Source of the DNA: Primulina eburnea
Lineage: Eukaryota; Streptophyta; Magnoliopsida; Lamiales; Gesneriaceae
NCBI RefSeq assembly: GCF_022965805.1
Contig: NC_133103.1
Coordinates: forward strand, 33,233,635-33,297,634
Direction of reading: 5' to 3'
Length of the DNA stretch: 64,000 nucleotides
Below are positions 43,628 through 52,346 of this stretch, in pieces. The notes below the pieces were generated by a model. That model was given only the letters and a program-made list of their open reading frames with translations. It ran no database searches and was not told the origin of the DNA. Position 1 is the stretch's first letter. Each line of letters begins with the position of its first letter. Made by a program: the position numbers and the translations under genes.

Positions 43628-44605
43628 CTAATCGGCATAACTCTTCTGTCGGCTCTGAGCAGTCCTCATTCTATCACGGATCCGGGCTACTACATCTACA
43701 GTCTGCTGAATAATATCTGGACCCAACTCTGCTCTCTCTCCTACCTCATCCCAATGCACAGGGGATCTACACTTGCGGCCATATAGTGCTTCATACGGAG
43801 CCATACCAATGGAAGACTGGAAGCTGTTGTTATAGGTGAACTCCACCAATGGCAAGTTCGACTCCCAACTCCCTGAGAAATCAATGACGCTAGCACGGAG
43901 AAGATCCTCCAAGATCTGAATAACTCGCTCTGACTGCCCATCGGTCTGCGGATGGAAAGCTGTGCTAAACAGCAACTTCGTATCCATAGTCGAATGTAAA
44001 CTCTTCCAAAACGAGGAAGTGAATCTGGGATCTCTGTCAGATATGATAGAAACTGGAATACCATGGAGTCGGACTATCTCCCGGATATACAACTCCGCAT
44101 ACTGAACCATGGTGAAAGTCGTCTTAATAGGCAAGAAGTGCGCTGATTTGGTAAGACGATCTACAATCACCCAGATAGCATTCGATCCTCTGGCTGAACT
44201 CGGCAAACCGGTCACAAAATCCATGGTGACGTTCTCCCACTTCCACTCGGGAATAGGAAGAGGCTTGAGCAAACCTGCTGGTCTCTGATGCTCGGCCTTT
44301 ACTAACTGGCAAGTCAGACACTCGGATACAAATCGCTTGATGTCTTTCTTCATCCCTGGCCACCAATACAACGACTGCAGATCTCGGTACATCTTCGTAC
44401 TCCCTGGATGAATAGAGTACGGGGACATGTGGGCCTCTGATAGAATATCTGCTCGGATAGAATCACTGCTAGGAACCCATATCTTATCTCGGTATCTCAC
44501 AATATCGTCACTGACTGAATACAAGACACTGCCCCTGGCCTCATCTTTCTGCTTCCACTTTGCTAACTGCTTATCTGATGACTGACCACTGCGAATACGG
44601 TCCAT
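43628..44605 (-). CDS. Gyp-N integrase
   Basis: This 325-residue open frame has the HHCC zinc finger (HPGSTKMYRDLQSLYWWPGM, CLTCQLVKAEH). The catalytic core has Asp in TMDFVTGLPSS, Asp in SDRDPRFTSSFW and Glu in QTDGQSERV. Conserved FTYNNSFQSSIGMAPYEALY and RKCRSPVHWDEVGER follow. All three catalytic acids are present. A TAG just before it (about 44,612) separates it from RNase H; at the matching place Gyp-L has a Gln codon. It is part of a polyprotein, so its first Met is not a true start. Confidence 0.9.
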   Translation of the reverse strand: MDRIRSGQSSDKQLAKWKQKDEARGSVLYSVSDDIVRYRDKIWVPSSDSIRADILSEAHMSPYSIHPGSTKMYRDLQSLYWWPGMKKDIKRFVSECLTCQLVKAEHQRPAGLLKPLPIPEWKWENVTMDFVTGLPSSARGSNAIWVIVDRLTKSAHFLPIKTTFTMVQYAELYIREIVRLHGIPVSIISDRDPRFTSSFWKSLHSTMDTKLLFSTAFHPQTDGQSERVIQILEDLLRASVIDFSGSWESNLPLVEFTYNNSFQSSIGMAPYEALYGRKCRSPVHWDEVGERAELGPDIIQQTVDVVARIRDRMRTAQSRQKSYAD

Positions 44606-44614
44606 AAGGGAAGA

Positions 44615-46257
44615 CTAAATGGTCAAGGTAGATAGACGGGGAACTCTACCTTGAGGATAAGTCTCAAGATCAAACATCTGCATCTCAATTTGAAGAGGTC
44701 TCGACACTGTCAAATGAGCCATCACTGCGACTTTTCTGCTCAATGCATCCGCAACTACATTAGCTTTACCCGGGTGGTAGCTAATGTCACAGTCATAATC
44801 CTTCACAAGCTCCAACCAACGCCTCTGACGCATGTTCAGCTCCTTCTGCGTAAAGAAATACTTGAGGCTCTTGTGGTCTTTAAAGATCTGGCACTTCTCT
44901 CCATACAGATAATGCCTCCAAATCTTCAAGGCAAAAACTACTGTGGCCAACTCTAGATCATGGGTAGGGTAGTTCTTCTCATGAGACTTCAACTGTCTAG
45001 AAGCATAAGCTATCACATTCCCATGCTGCATCAATACTGCGCCAAGACCGAGCTTCGAAGCATTGGTATACAGAACAAACTCACCCGACCCTGATGGCAC
45101 GGCCAAAACTGGTGTTGAGATAAGAGCTTGCTTCAAAGTATCGAAGCCCTTCTGACACTCCTCGCTCCAAACAAATTTCACATTCTTCTTCGTCAGTGCT
45201 GTGAGTGGAACTGCAATCGAAGAGAATCCCTTAATCAACTTCCGATAATATCCCGCTAAGCCAAGAAAACTGCGGATCTCTGATGCATTCTGCGGCACGA
45301 CCCAATCTCTGACTGCTGCAACTTTCGCTGGGTCTACCTCAATACCATTGCTGTATACAATGTGGCCTAAGAACGCCACCTTCTCTAACCAGAATTCGCA
45401 TTTACTGAACTTTGCGAATAATTTGTGTTTCTGCAAGGTCTGCAACACTGTGGTCAGATGCCTGTTGTGATCCTCCCGATTCTTAGAGTAGACGAGAATG
45501 TCGTCTATGAACACTATCACAAACTGATCGAGGAACGGCTGAAATACGTGATTCATGAGATCCATGAAGATCGCTAGCGCATTCGTCAAACCGAAAGGCA
45601 TAACAAGGAATTTGTAGTGACCATAACGAGTCATAAAAGCTGTCTTTGAAACATCAGCATCTCTCACCCTCAACTGGTGATAACCGGAACGCAGATCAAT
45701 CTTGGAGAAAATCGAAGCTCCCTGCAACTGACCAAACAGATCCTCAATCCTCGGAAGTGGGTATTTATTCTTCACTGTAACCCTGTTCAACTCTCGATAG
45801 TCAATACAAAAAGTCTCATAGAGCCATCCTTCTTCTTCACAAATAAGACTGGCGCGCCCCATGGTGAGAAGCTAGGGCGAATGAACTCCATGTCAAGAAG
45901 TTCCTGAATCTGCTTCTTAAACTCTGCCATCTCTATCGGTGCAAGTCGGTACGGTGCTTTTGAGATCGGAGCCGTACCTGACATAAGCTCGATAGAAAAC
46001 TCCACCTCTCTCGCAGGTGGCATACCAGAGACGTCCTCAGGAAAAACGTCTAAGAAGTCTCTAACGATCGGAACATATGAGGCTGACTGACTAGGCGCCT
46101 CGGGGACAGATACAAAGGTTGCTAGAAACGCCCGACATCCTCTATGTATGAGCTTCCTAGCCTGGACATAAGGAATAATACGTGGTAGAGGAAAGTACCT
46201 GTCTGGCTCGAATAAGAACTGAGTCATTCCTGGCGGTCGGACTAGAACTGATCTCCA
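44615..46257 (-). pseudogene. Gyp-N reverse transcriptase and RNase H
   Basis: RT starts at 46,227 ([34 protein letters not shown]) and shifts frame near 45,815. The rest, 44,615-45,862, is open: [35 protein letters not shown] (the catalytic pair), [16 protein letters not shown], then RNase H ([47 protein letters not shown]). In RNase H the first Asp of the usual TDAS is Asn, and FKDH replaces FTDH. One frameshift separates this from an intact RT. Confidence 0.88.
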
Positions 46258-46559
46258 CTAGAAGTCAATCAAAACTCTGTTCCGCAATAGCCAATCCATC
46301 CCTAGAATGATGTCAAACTCTGGCATCGGCAACACTATAAGATCCGCATAGACAAGATTGCCATGGAGCTCAAGATCGATGTCTCGTATCACATTGGTGG
46401 CTGCCATCTCCTCGCCAGACGGCAGTACTACAGAATAGGCTATATCTAGCCCAATGGTCTTAACTTTGAGGAAATTAGCAAAGACCTCTGAAATGAATGA
46501 GTGAGTGGCCCCTGAATCTATCAAGGCCTTCGTAGCGGAACCGGATATAAAAATTCTCC
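46258..46559 (-). CDS. Gyp-N protease, second exon side
   Basis: Aspartic protease with the active site ALIDSGATHSF, then VVLPSGEEM and the hydrophobic end FDIILGMDWLLRNRVLIDF, about 90 residues. The frame reaches the splice acceptor candidate at 46,559 (GRIFISGSATKALIDSG) with no start codon of its own. It therefore needs splicing or frame continuity from gag. A TAG at about 46,258 separates it from RT. Confidence 0.82.
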
Positions 46560-46751
46560 CTGAAAGATCGGAACTCTAAGTTGAACCCAATTGTTACAAA
46601 GACTAAACTTATAGACATGCAAAGGTTCAAGTTCTTCTAACTAAAGTTCCCAAGTAATACTAAGTAGAGCATGCAATCGTATCGCAATTCTATGTTCAAA
46701 ATATTAACCCAAAACATTAAGTTCCAAATGCAGACTCAAAGCTTAAGGTAC
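46560..46751 (-). other. Candidate spliceosomal intron between gag and protease
   Basis: On the minus strand a GT follows ATGACAG (donor ACAG/GTACCTTAAG) and an AG precedes GGAGAATTT (acceptor GATCTTTCAG/GG). The 192-bp segment is AT-rich with stops in frame. It contains the gag stop TAA (46,717-46,719), 33 bases inside. Joining the flanks keeps one frame: MLMTG continues as RIFISGSATKALIDSGATH. Plant introns of this size are ordinary. Evidence is from sequence only. Confidence 0.72.
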
Positions 46752-47802
46752 CTGTCATTAGCATAGTATCGGGGTTCGTCTCCGTCGCATGGAGAGCAAA
46801 CACTCTGCCCTGGGTAGGCAGGTTCCTCTGAGGGCACTGCAGAAATAAGTGGTCTGGACTACCACACCTATAACACTTTCCTGAGCCATACATACATGCT
46901 CCAGGATGGCGACGTGAGCACTTAGGACAGACTGGGCGCTCAAGAGCCCTCGGGGCTGGGCGTCCCCGTTGTTGCTGCTGCTGCTGCTGGCCTCTGTTCC
47001 TAGGCGGTCCGTGAAAATTCCTCTTGTTCTGCTGCTGAGGAGGAGGGCGGTGCGGTACCTGGGCTGGTCGCTTTCCCAAGCGATCTCTCTCGATATCACG
47101 CTGATCATGCTCTACGGCTAGGGCTTTGGAGACAGCGACCTCATAAGAAGTAGGGTCAGAAACCCTAACATCACGGCGCAAGATCGGCCGTAGACCCACC
47201 AGAAAATGCATCATCTTGGCTCTAGCATCATTTGCGATCAGGGGTACAAAATGACAACCCCTCTCGAACTTACGGATGAACTCCGTAACAGTCATATCTC
47301 CTTGCCTCAAGCTCATAAACTCAGTGGTCAATTTGGTGCGCACTTCCTCAGCAAAGTATTTGGAGTAGAACACCTCCGTGAAGCGTACCCAACTCAGCGC
47401 AGCCATGTTCAGGGCTACCGATGCTCCTTCGAATAAGTAAGTGGCACATCGGACTCGGTCTGCATCTCCAAACTCCATGAACTCGAAGATAGCCTCGAGG
47501 GACTTGATCCAGCCCTCAGCAATCATGGGGTCAGACGTCCCAGAAAACTCTTTTGGACGCATCTTCATGAATCTTTCATAAACAGCCTCGGGCCCTGTCG
47601 GCCTGATCGTCACAGCATTGTTCCCCGCAAACTGTGCGAAGAACTGAGTCATCCCAGCCAGCATCTGGGCATTCATATCCGGTGGAGGCGGTGGTAAATC
47701 TCTCTCCTGCCTCGGCTCCTCTCTGTCCTCTCGGCGAGGCTCATCCTCAGTAGGGCGCTCAAGGATGCGTCTAGGGGGCATACTGTTCCATACATAACCC
47801 AT
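46717..47802 (-). CDS. Gyp-N Gag
   Basis: Gag builds the particle and packages RNA. The frame of 361 residues probably starts at the second Met (MPPRRILERP, 47,781). It has a Pro/Glu/Arg-rich N-terminus, then the retrotransposon gag domain at about residues 75-235 (RMRPKEFSGTSDPMIAEGWI begins near 78, FYSKYFAEEVRTKLTTEFMS near 148). A Gln/Arg-rich RNA-binding stretch with seven Gln follows, and then a CXXC-type finger CPKCSRRHPGAC with the CCHC knuckle CYRCGSPDHLFLQC near 315. It ends in MLMTG plus 11 residues translated from the candidate intron. No stop breaks it, so this may be the unspliced product. Confidence 0.9.
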   Translation of the reverse strand: MGYVWNSMPPRRILERPTEDEPRREDREEPRQERDLPPPPPDMNAQMLAGMTQFFAQFAGNNAVTIRPTGPEAVYERFMKMRPKEFSGTSDPMIAEGWIKSLEAIFEFMEFGDADRVRCATYLFEGASVALNMAALSWVRFTEVFYSKYFAEEVRTKLTTEFMSLRQGDMTVTEFIRKFERGCHFVPLIANDARAKMMHFLVGLRPILRRDVRVSDPTSYEVAVSKALAVEHDQRDIERDRLGKRPAQVPHRPPPQQQNKRNFHGPPRNRGQQQQQQQRGRPAPRALERPVCPKCSRRHPGACMYGSGKCYRCGSPDHLFLQCPQRNLPTQGRVFALHATETNPDTMLMTGTLSFESAFGT

Positions 47803-48013
47803 ACGTAACTAACATGCATAATCTCATAATTTATTTAAATTTAAATACTGAACAATTAAAATGAATCTGGACATAAAATGCTTCATGAAATCATGCCGTT
47901 AAGAAAATAATTCATGCTTTAAATAAAATGCGTAAGCGTAAACTTACAGACCGAAGACGTGACTTCATGAGCTTCTCGTGATCAGTAGTAGTACAACCCT
48001 ACACAGAACCACC
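47803..48013 (-). other. Gyp-N leader between primer site and gag
   Basis: About 210 bp of AT-rich leader with no gene. Confidence 0.5.
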
Positions 48014-48025
48014 GCTCTAATACCA
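48014..48025 (-). promoter_or_regulatory. Primer-binding site, tRNA-iMet type with one change (Gyp-N)
   Basis: The minus strand reads TGGTATTAGAGC; the usual form is TGGTATCAGAGC. It lies two bases from the LTR end. Confidence 0.85.
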
Positions 48026-48027
48026 TC

Positions 48028-49200
48028 TGTAAAGGCCTACAAATCCTTACTTGGAAAATTTTCGGAAAAATTAAAATTTTTCTTTTTGAATAATTAAAAT
48101 TGCCTCCTTCATAAATGAACTTATAAATAAATTTTGATGTTCAACATGGCAGCGTAAGAATTAACATTTTTGAAATAACTGTAAAAAGTTTTTCCAACAA
48201 TAATTAAAATGTTTGAGTCATCAATTAAAAATAAATGCTGAATTGAGGTCCTCGGGTTCCACTACTGCCGACTCGAGCTAGCTCACTGGTCCCCGCCCTT
48301 GGCCCCGACATCATCAGAACCTACAACAATCAAGTCTAGTGAGTCTAAAGACTCAACATGCATATAACGAGTAAATACTATAGTAAAATTTCATGGAATA
48401 AAAATTTCATGTCATGAGGCATATCGTAAAAGTGTCTTGTCATGATTAATTATAATACGTGCATAACTGAACAGAAAATATCATGGTAAAAATATTTGCT
48501 CCTTGGAGCCCTGTACTGAAATAGCCTGTAATAAATTTTCTTGGTGAGATTATGGTCTACGCAAGTGGCCCCTACACTGAAACTGACCGGTAACTGGCGA
48601 CCGGATAATAAAATGCTCCCATGACCGGTAACTGGCGACCGGGTAAAATAGTAAACGTCTGATCAGACTGTAGCCACAGTATACTGGGTGAAACAAAATC
48701 AACTAGTTAGGGATAATGCAAGACCAAGTCTACCCTCATTTGAATTTTGAATTTTGGTTGCTAATCAAATAGTTATTGGATGAATCTAGAATGGGGTGAC
48801 CGAAAATTCCTTGCTAATCTAGACTAGGATAATGCTCACTAATAAATTAATTAAGGTGGAAAAATAGCTAAAAGGTTAGCATACTAAAATAACCAAGGAT
48901 GGGCCAAAGGGTGATGAGTTGGCAAGGAGTTGTCTAGACAATAAGGCGGCCGGAAATTTACTAATAAAAATGTAGGGGAAATTGTTTTCTAGCTAGTAAA
49001 TTTATAACCCTTAAAAGTCTCACTAATCCTTTAATTAATTTATTGAATTAATCCCTTAATTATGTAACTTAAATGATCTTATTTCCTACTCACATCAAGT
49101 AATTAAAATAAATCCTCAACCCTTCTTTTTAACTTAAATGAACTTACTTGCTAGCTAAAATAAATCCTGGAAATGTTTTCTGAATCTTAAATTTTATCTC
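48028..49200 (-). repeat. Gyp-N 5' LTR, internally deleted and truncated
   Basis: Matches 40,092-40,773 and then 42,466-42,970 of the other LTR. The join is at about 48,704-48,709. It ends at TTATCTC, where a Cassandra fragment starts TAAGCGTACTTG; the last 170 bp or so are missing. Confidence 0.9.
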
Positions 49201-49341
49201 TAAGCGTACTTGACTTGGAGAAATTTTGGGATGGGTGACCTCCTGGGAATTTTCTTAGGGTGCGTGTGAGTGAGGACATAAGCACACTGGAAAGACCCGT
49301 CTTGATACAGTGATGTCAGTCGTCGAATCTGGGGCGTTATA
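49201..49341 (+). mobile_element. Cassandra-type LTR, 3' part with 5S segment
   Basis: It contains TAAGCGTACTTGACTTGG and GGATGGGTGACCTCCTGGGA, then GAGGACATAAGCACACTGG, ending GGGGCGTTATA. It overlaps by homology the last 80 bp of the left fragment (40,011-40,091). It is followed by the duplicated AGTCC (49,342-49,346). Confidence 0.82.
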
Positions 49342-49346
49342 AGTCC

Positions 49347-50700
49347 ATTCCATGAATGACGTCAAACTCAATCATATTGAGTCAAATTAATTCCGCCTTA
49401 AAAATTTGGTTTACTGATACAAATTTGATAGTTTCGATACACCTTGTGAGTTTCAATTGTTTTACTTGTAGGTGTTGCCACTCTTAACGGTTCACTAAGA
49501 ATTTCATGCTCAAGTTTCAGCTTCTTAGAAAATATTCTAGACACAAATGAGTGCGTAGCACCACAATCAAACAAAGTGTATGCAGGTATTTCATTGAATA
49601 AAATAGTACATGCCACCACTTCGTTGGTGTTATCAGCTTCCTTCTGAGTTATTGCATACACTCGAGCATTAGTCTTGTTTTCATTTGGTTTGCTGGGTCC
49701 CGTCCCTTTGTCTTTGTTGTCTGGACAATCCTTAATCCGGTGACCCACTTTACCGCATTTGAATCAAGCACCTGTTTTCCGATAACATTCCCCAATGTGC
49801 TTCTGTCGACAAGTATCGCACCACTTTCCTTCTGTATTGCCAGCACTTTTAAAGGTTCCTCTTTAAAGGCCATCTGAATAGTTTGGCTTTTTGAATTTGG
49901 GACCATTTTTAGCAGATTGACTGACCAATGGTCTCTTGTTCTTGTTCTCTTCTTCGCGGCGTTTGATATCTATCTCCGCGCTCATTGCCGCGCCCATAAA
50001 ATCCGAAAAATTATTTGGCTTGAAAACTGCCAAAGCCGATCGAATCCGGCTGTTCAGTCCCTTTTTTTTTAAAACGATTCATTTTCAACGTTTCATCAGA
50101 CATGATCGTTGGAACATAGGTTCCCAGATCGTTGAACCTTGACATGTATTCCCTTACTGTCATGTCTGGTGTTTGTTTGAAGTTCTCAAACTCTCCCAAC
50201 TTTTGCAGACGAAACTCTGCTGGGTAATACTGTTTCAAAAATTCTCTTCTGAAATTTTGCCATGTGATCTGTCTGCCTCAGCCAACGATGATGACACAGT
50301 TTCCCACCACTTTCGTGCTTGATCCTCCAAAAACGGTGTCACAACCTTTACTTTAAGCTCTTCAAGCACTTCCAGTATATGCAGCTGCGATTCAACATAC
50401 TTAAGCTAGTTATGACTGACTTCTATATCTGGGTTTCCATCAAAAGTTTGGACTCGATTCCTTCTCAGATATTCATAATGATATTTGATTCCACGTGGTT
50501 GTGGTTCTGGTGGCGGCTGAATGGCGTTGGCAAGAGGGTTCAACATTCCTTGCAATATGGCGACTACTATGGTAGCAATTGCCATCATGTCCTCTCAGCT
50601 GAGGTTCACCCTCGGTGGTGGCTGTGGATTTTCGTTCTCGTTTTGATTGATTCCACAGGGATTACGGTTGTTCCTTGGTGGTCTTCCTACGATTTTCTAT
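49347..50700 (-). pseudogene. Gyp-H gag and protease N-terminus
   Basis: Gag text on the minus strand begins near 50,695 (GRPPRNNRNPCGINQNE, no ATG found) and continues MMAIATIVVAILQGMLNPL (50,588). It runs through EFRLQKLGEFENFKQTPDMT to the zinc part (CDTCRQKHIGECYRKTGA, stop, FKCGKVGHRIKDCPDN). Protease has the active site LFDCGATHSFVSRIFSKKL with Cys for the usual Ser, and ends FDVIHG at the composite. Stops lie at about 50,608, 50,407 and 49,763, and frame changes occur near 50,270 and 50,010. The frame at 49,398-49,748 is open across the knuckle end and protease. Confidence 0.82.
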
Positions 50701-50856
50701 AATCATAAAAGGCTTTCTAAGTTGTTTGTATAACGTTGATAACGTAAAGGACAAAAAAATATATCTTTCATTATTAATTCAAAAATCGCAAAGTTGTTAC
50801 ATAAGGAACAGTTAATCCAACTCTTATACATTAGCATCTTATTTTAGAAATCTATC

Positions 50857-51440
50857 CTATTCATCTAAGACTTCACCGTCTCCTACTGCCTCATTAATTT
50901 CTTCTTCTTCAATAGTATTTTCTTCTTGGTTAGATTTGAGTTCTTCTAATATCTTCTCCATGTTGATCATGTTATTCTGTAGCTGATCAATATGATTTTG
51001 TATATGTGTTTTGTGGTGGTCAAGGTTGTTCACTTGATCTTGAAGCTGCTGTATTGTTAATTTGTTTACTTTCTCATCGATTTCTTGTTCTTCGATTCGT
51101 TCCTCAAAACGGCGTTGTGTTTTGAGGAGGCTATCATCCCGGATTTGGAGCGTAAAAATCCTATCTTGAGCTTTGTTCAGTTCTTTCTTGGTGATCTCGT
51201 GTCCACGTTTAGATTCTAGGTGGTAGGCAGAATAGCGTCTAACGTCGTCACGCAGTATTTTCTCTTCCTCTCTTGCCTCACGAAGATCCTCCATCATACA
51301 CACGTTATTCCCATCCAACTGTAGTTATCCCTCTCGAGTTTTTCATTTTTTTCTTTCAATGTTTTAATATCTGTCTCCTTTTGCCGGAGCTGTTTTTGAA
51401 GTTCAGTTATAATGCTTTGAAGATCTATGTTTGTTTTCCT
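50857..51440 (-). pseudogene. Gyp-H coiled-coil ORF 2 upstream of gag
   Basis: The open frame 50,857-51,318 (153 residues) is almost all heptad-like: EKILRDDVRRYSAYHLESKR, IQQLQDQVNNLDHHKTHIQN, MINMEKILEELKSNQEENT, ending in an acidic tail EEEEINEAVGDGEVLDE. Similar heptads (IITELQKQLRQKETDIKTLK) lie just upstream to about 51,440 in another frame, so a frameshift near 51,320 probably split a longer coiled coil. No family is recognised. It sits between primer site and gag, where chromoviruses normally have only a leader. Function unknown; particle scaffolding or host-protein mimicry are guesses. Confidence 0.62.
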
Positions 51441-51579
51441 ATAAAGATAAAAAATTATTTTTACTCATTAAAATTTTAAATATGCAATAATTTAAAGATG
51501 ATAAAATTTTCATTTAGAAAAAAATTGATACCATTAATAAGTTTTCAATCACAATTTTTATTAAAATCCTGATATTAAT
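51441..51579 (-). other. Spacer between the two coiled-coil ORFs
   Basis: AT-rich, no gene seen. It could be an intron if the two ORFs are exons of one protein; no clear splice pair was established. Confidence 0.4.
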
Positions 51580-52074
51580 CTAATATGTCATCTCTCCATC
51601 GTCTCTATCGTTGTCACCGACCACCTCCATCGGTGCTTCCTCTTCTTCCTCCATGTTCTCCACCATCAGATGCAAGTAGTTATTCTGATCTTGAAGTCTA
51701 TTCATGGTGGCATGGAGCTTGGAAATGTACCGATCTTGCTTGGCATTGAAATGGTCTTGTCGCTGTTGAGCTTGTGTAGCACGATCTCTCTCTTTCTCTC
51801 TACTCTCTCCATCAGATCCCTGTTGTACAGCTAAGCGCGCGATGCAAGCTGAATCAGTCGGTATCTGTAGAAGCTGGCGCTCAGCCAAGTTCAAATGATG
51901 AGTAAGTCGATGTACATCGGTCTCGAGTATGTGCCTAATCACGCTAAGCTCCTGCTTCTCCAATTTTTCCTTAGCCAGTTGCGCCTTCAAAGTTGAAATC
52001 TCCCTATCCTGATTATCTATTGTGAGTTGGCGCATACGAAGGGCAGCCTGAGCACGAGTATGTGGAGCAGCCAT
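51580..52074 (-). CDS. Gyp-H coiled-coil ORF 1 upstream of gag
   Basis: The intact frame of 164 residues starts MAAPHTRAQAALRMRQLTID. Long heptad-like helices follow (REISTLKAQLAKEKLEKQEL near 24, DVHRLTHHLNLAERQLLQIP near 53, ISKLHATMNRLQDQNNYLHL near 116). The end is acidic (MEEEEEAPMEVVGDNDRDD). The layout, coiled coil plus acidic tail, is like ORF 2 and suggests ancient duplication or two exons. No membrane segment or zinc finger. It lies 260 bp after the primer site and before gag. It survives open while gag and pol of the same element are broken. Confidence 0.65.
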   Translation of the reverse strand: MAAPHTRAQAALRMRQLTIDNQDREISTLKAQLAKEKLEKQELSVIRHILETDVHRLTHHLNLAERQLLQIPTDSACIARLAVQQGSDGESREKERDRATQAQQRQDHFNAKQDRYISKLHATMNRLQDQNNYLHLMVENMEEEEEAPMEVVGDNDRDDGEMTY

Positions 52075-52330
52075 TTCCTAGGATAAAAATCGAGATAAAA
52101 CATCAGATTCGTTTAAAGGATAGAAAGGCACAAAAATAGAAAAAAAGTTGTCGTGGAAAATTTTTGATACTAAGAGTTTGCGGAACGATTGAAGGGATAG
52201 ATTTTTGAAGTTGTTCGAAAATTAGTGAACATATGAAAGTTTGACTCAGATAGGGATGCACTATGCTTTTGCCAAAATTTGACTTAGTCAAATTTTTTCT
52301 GTCAAAATCTCAGCGGGATTATGAACCTGG

Positions 52331-52344
52331 CGGCTCTGATACCA
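52331..52344 (-). promoter_or_regulatory. Primer-binding site, tRNA-iMet type (Gyp-H)
   Basis: The minus strand reads TGGTATCAGAGCCG, two bases after the 5' LTR end. Confidence 0.9.
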
Positions 52345-52346
52345 CT

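Larger units (their letters stand above)
40092..49200 (-). mobile_element. Gyp-N: Ty3 chromovirus with gag-pro intron candidate
   Basis: It inserted into the Cassandra LTR. The 3' LTR (40,092-43,141) is complete; the 5' LTR (48,028-49,200) has a 1.7-kb internal deletion and lacks its end. The minus-strand order is primer site, gag, a 192-bp GT-AG intron-like piece, protease, RT, RNase H, integrase, chromodomain-like tail, polypurine tract. It is disabled by a frameshift and several stops but is the best preserved Ty3 pol here. Confidence 0.93.

Noticed and set aside
48711..48719. Homing endonuclease-like site TAGGGATAA
   Set aside because: Only half of the I-SceI site matches, it is in plain LTR sequence shared with 42,466, and no endonuclease is nearby.
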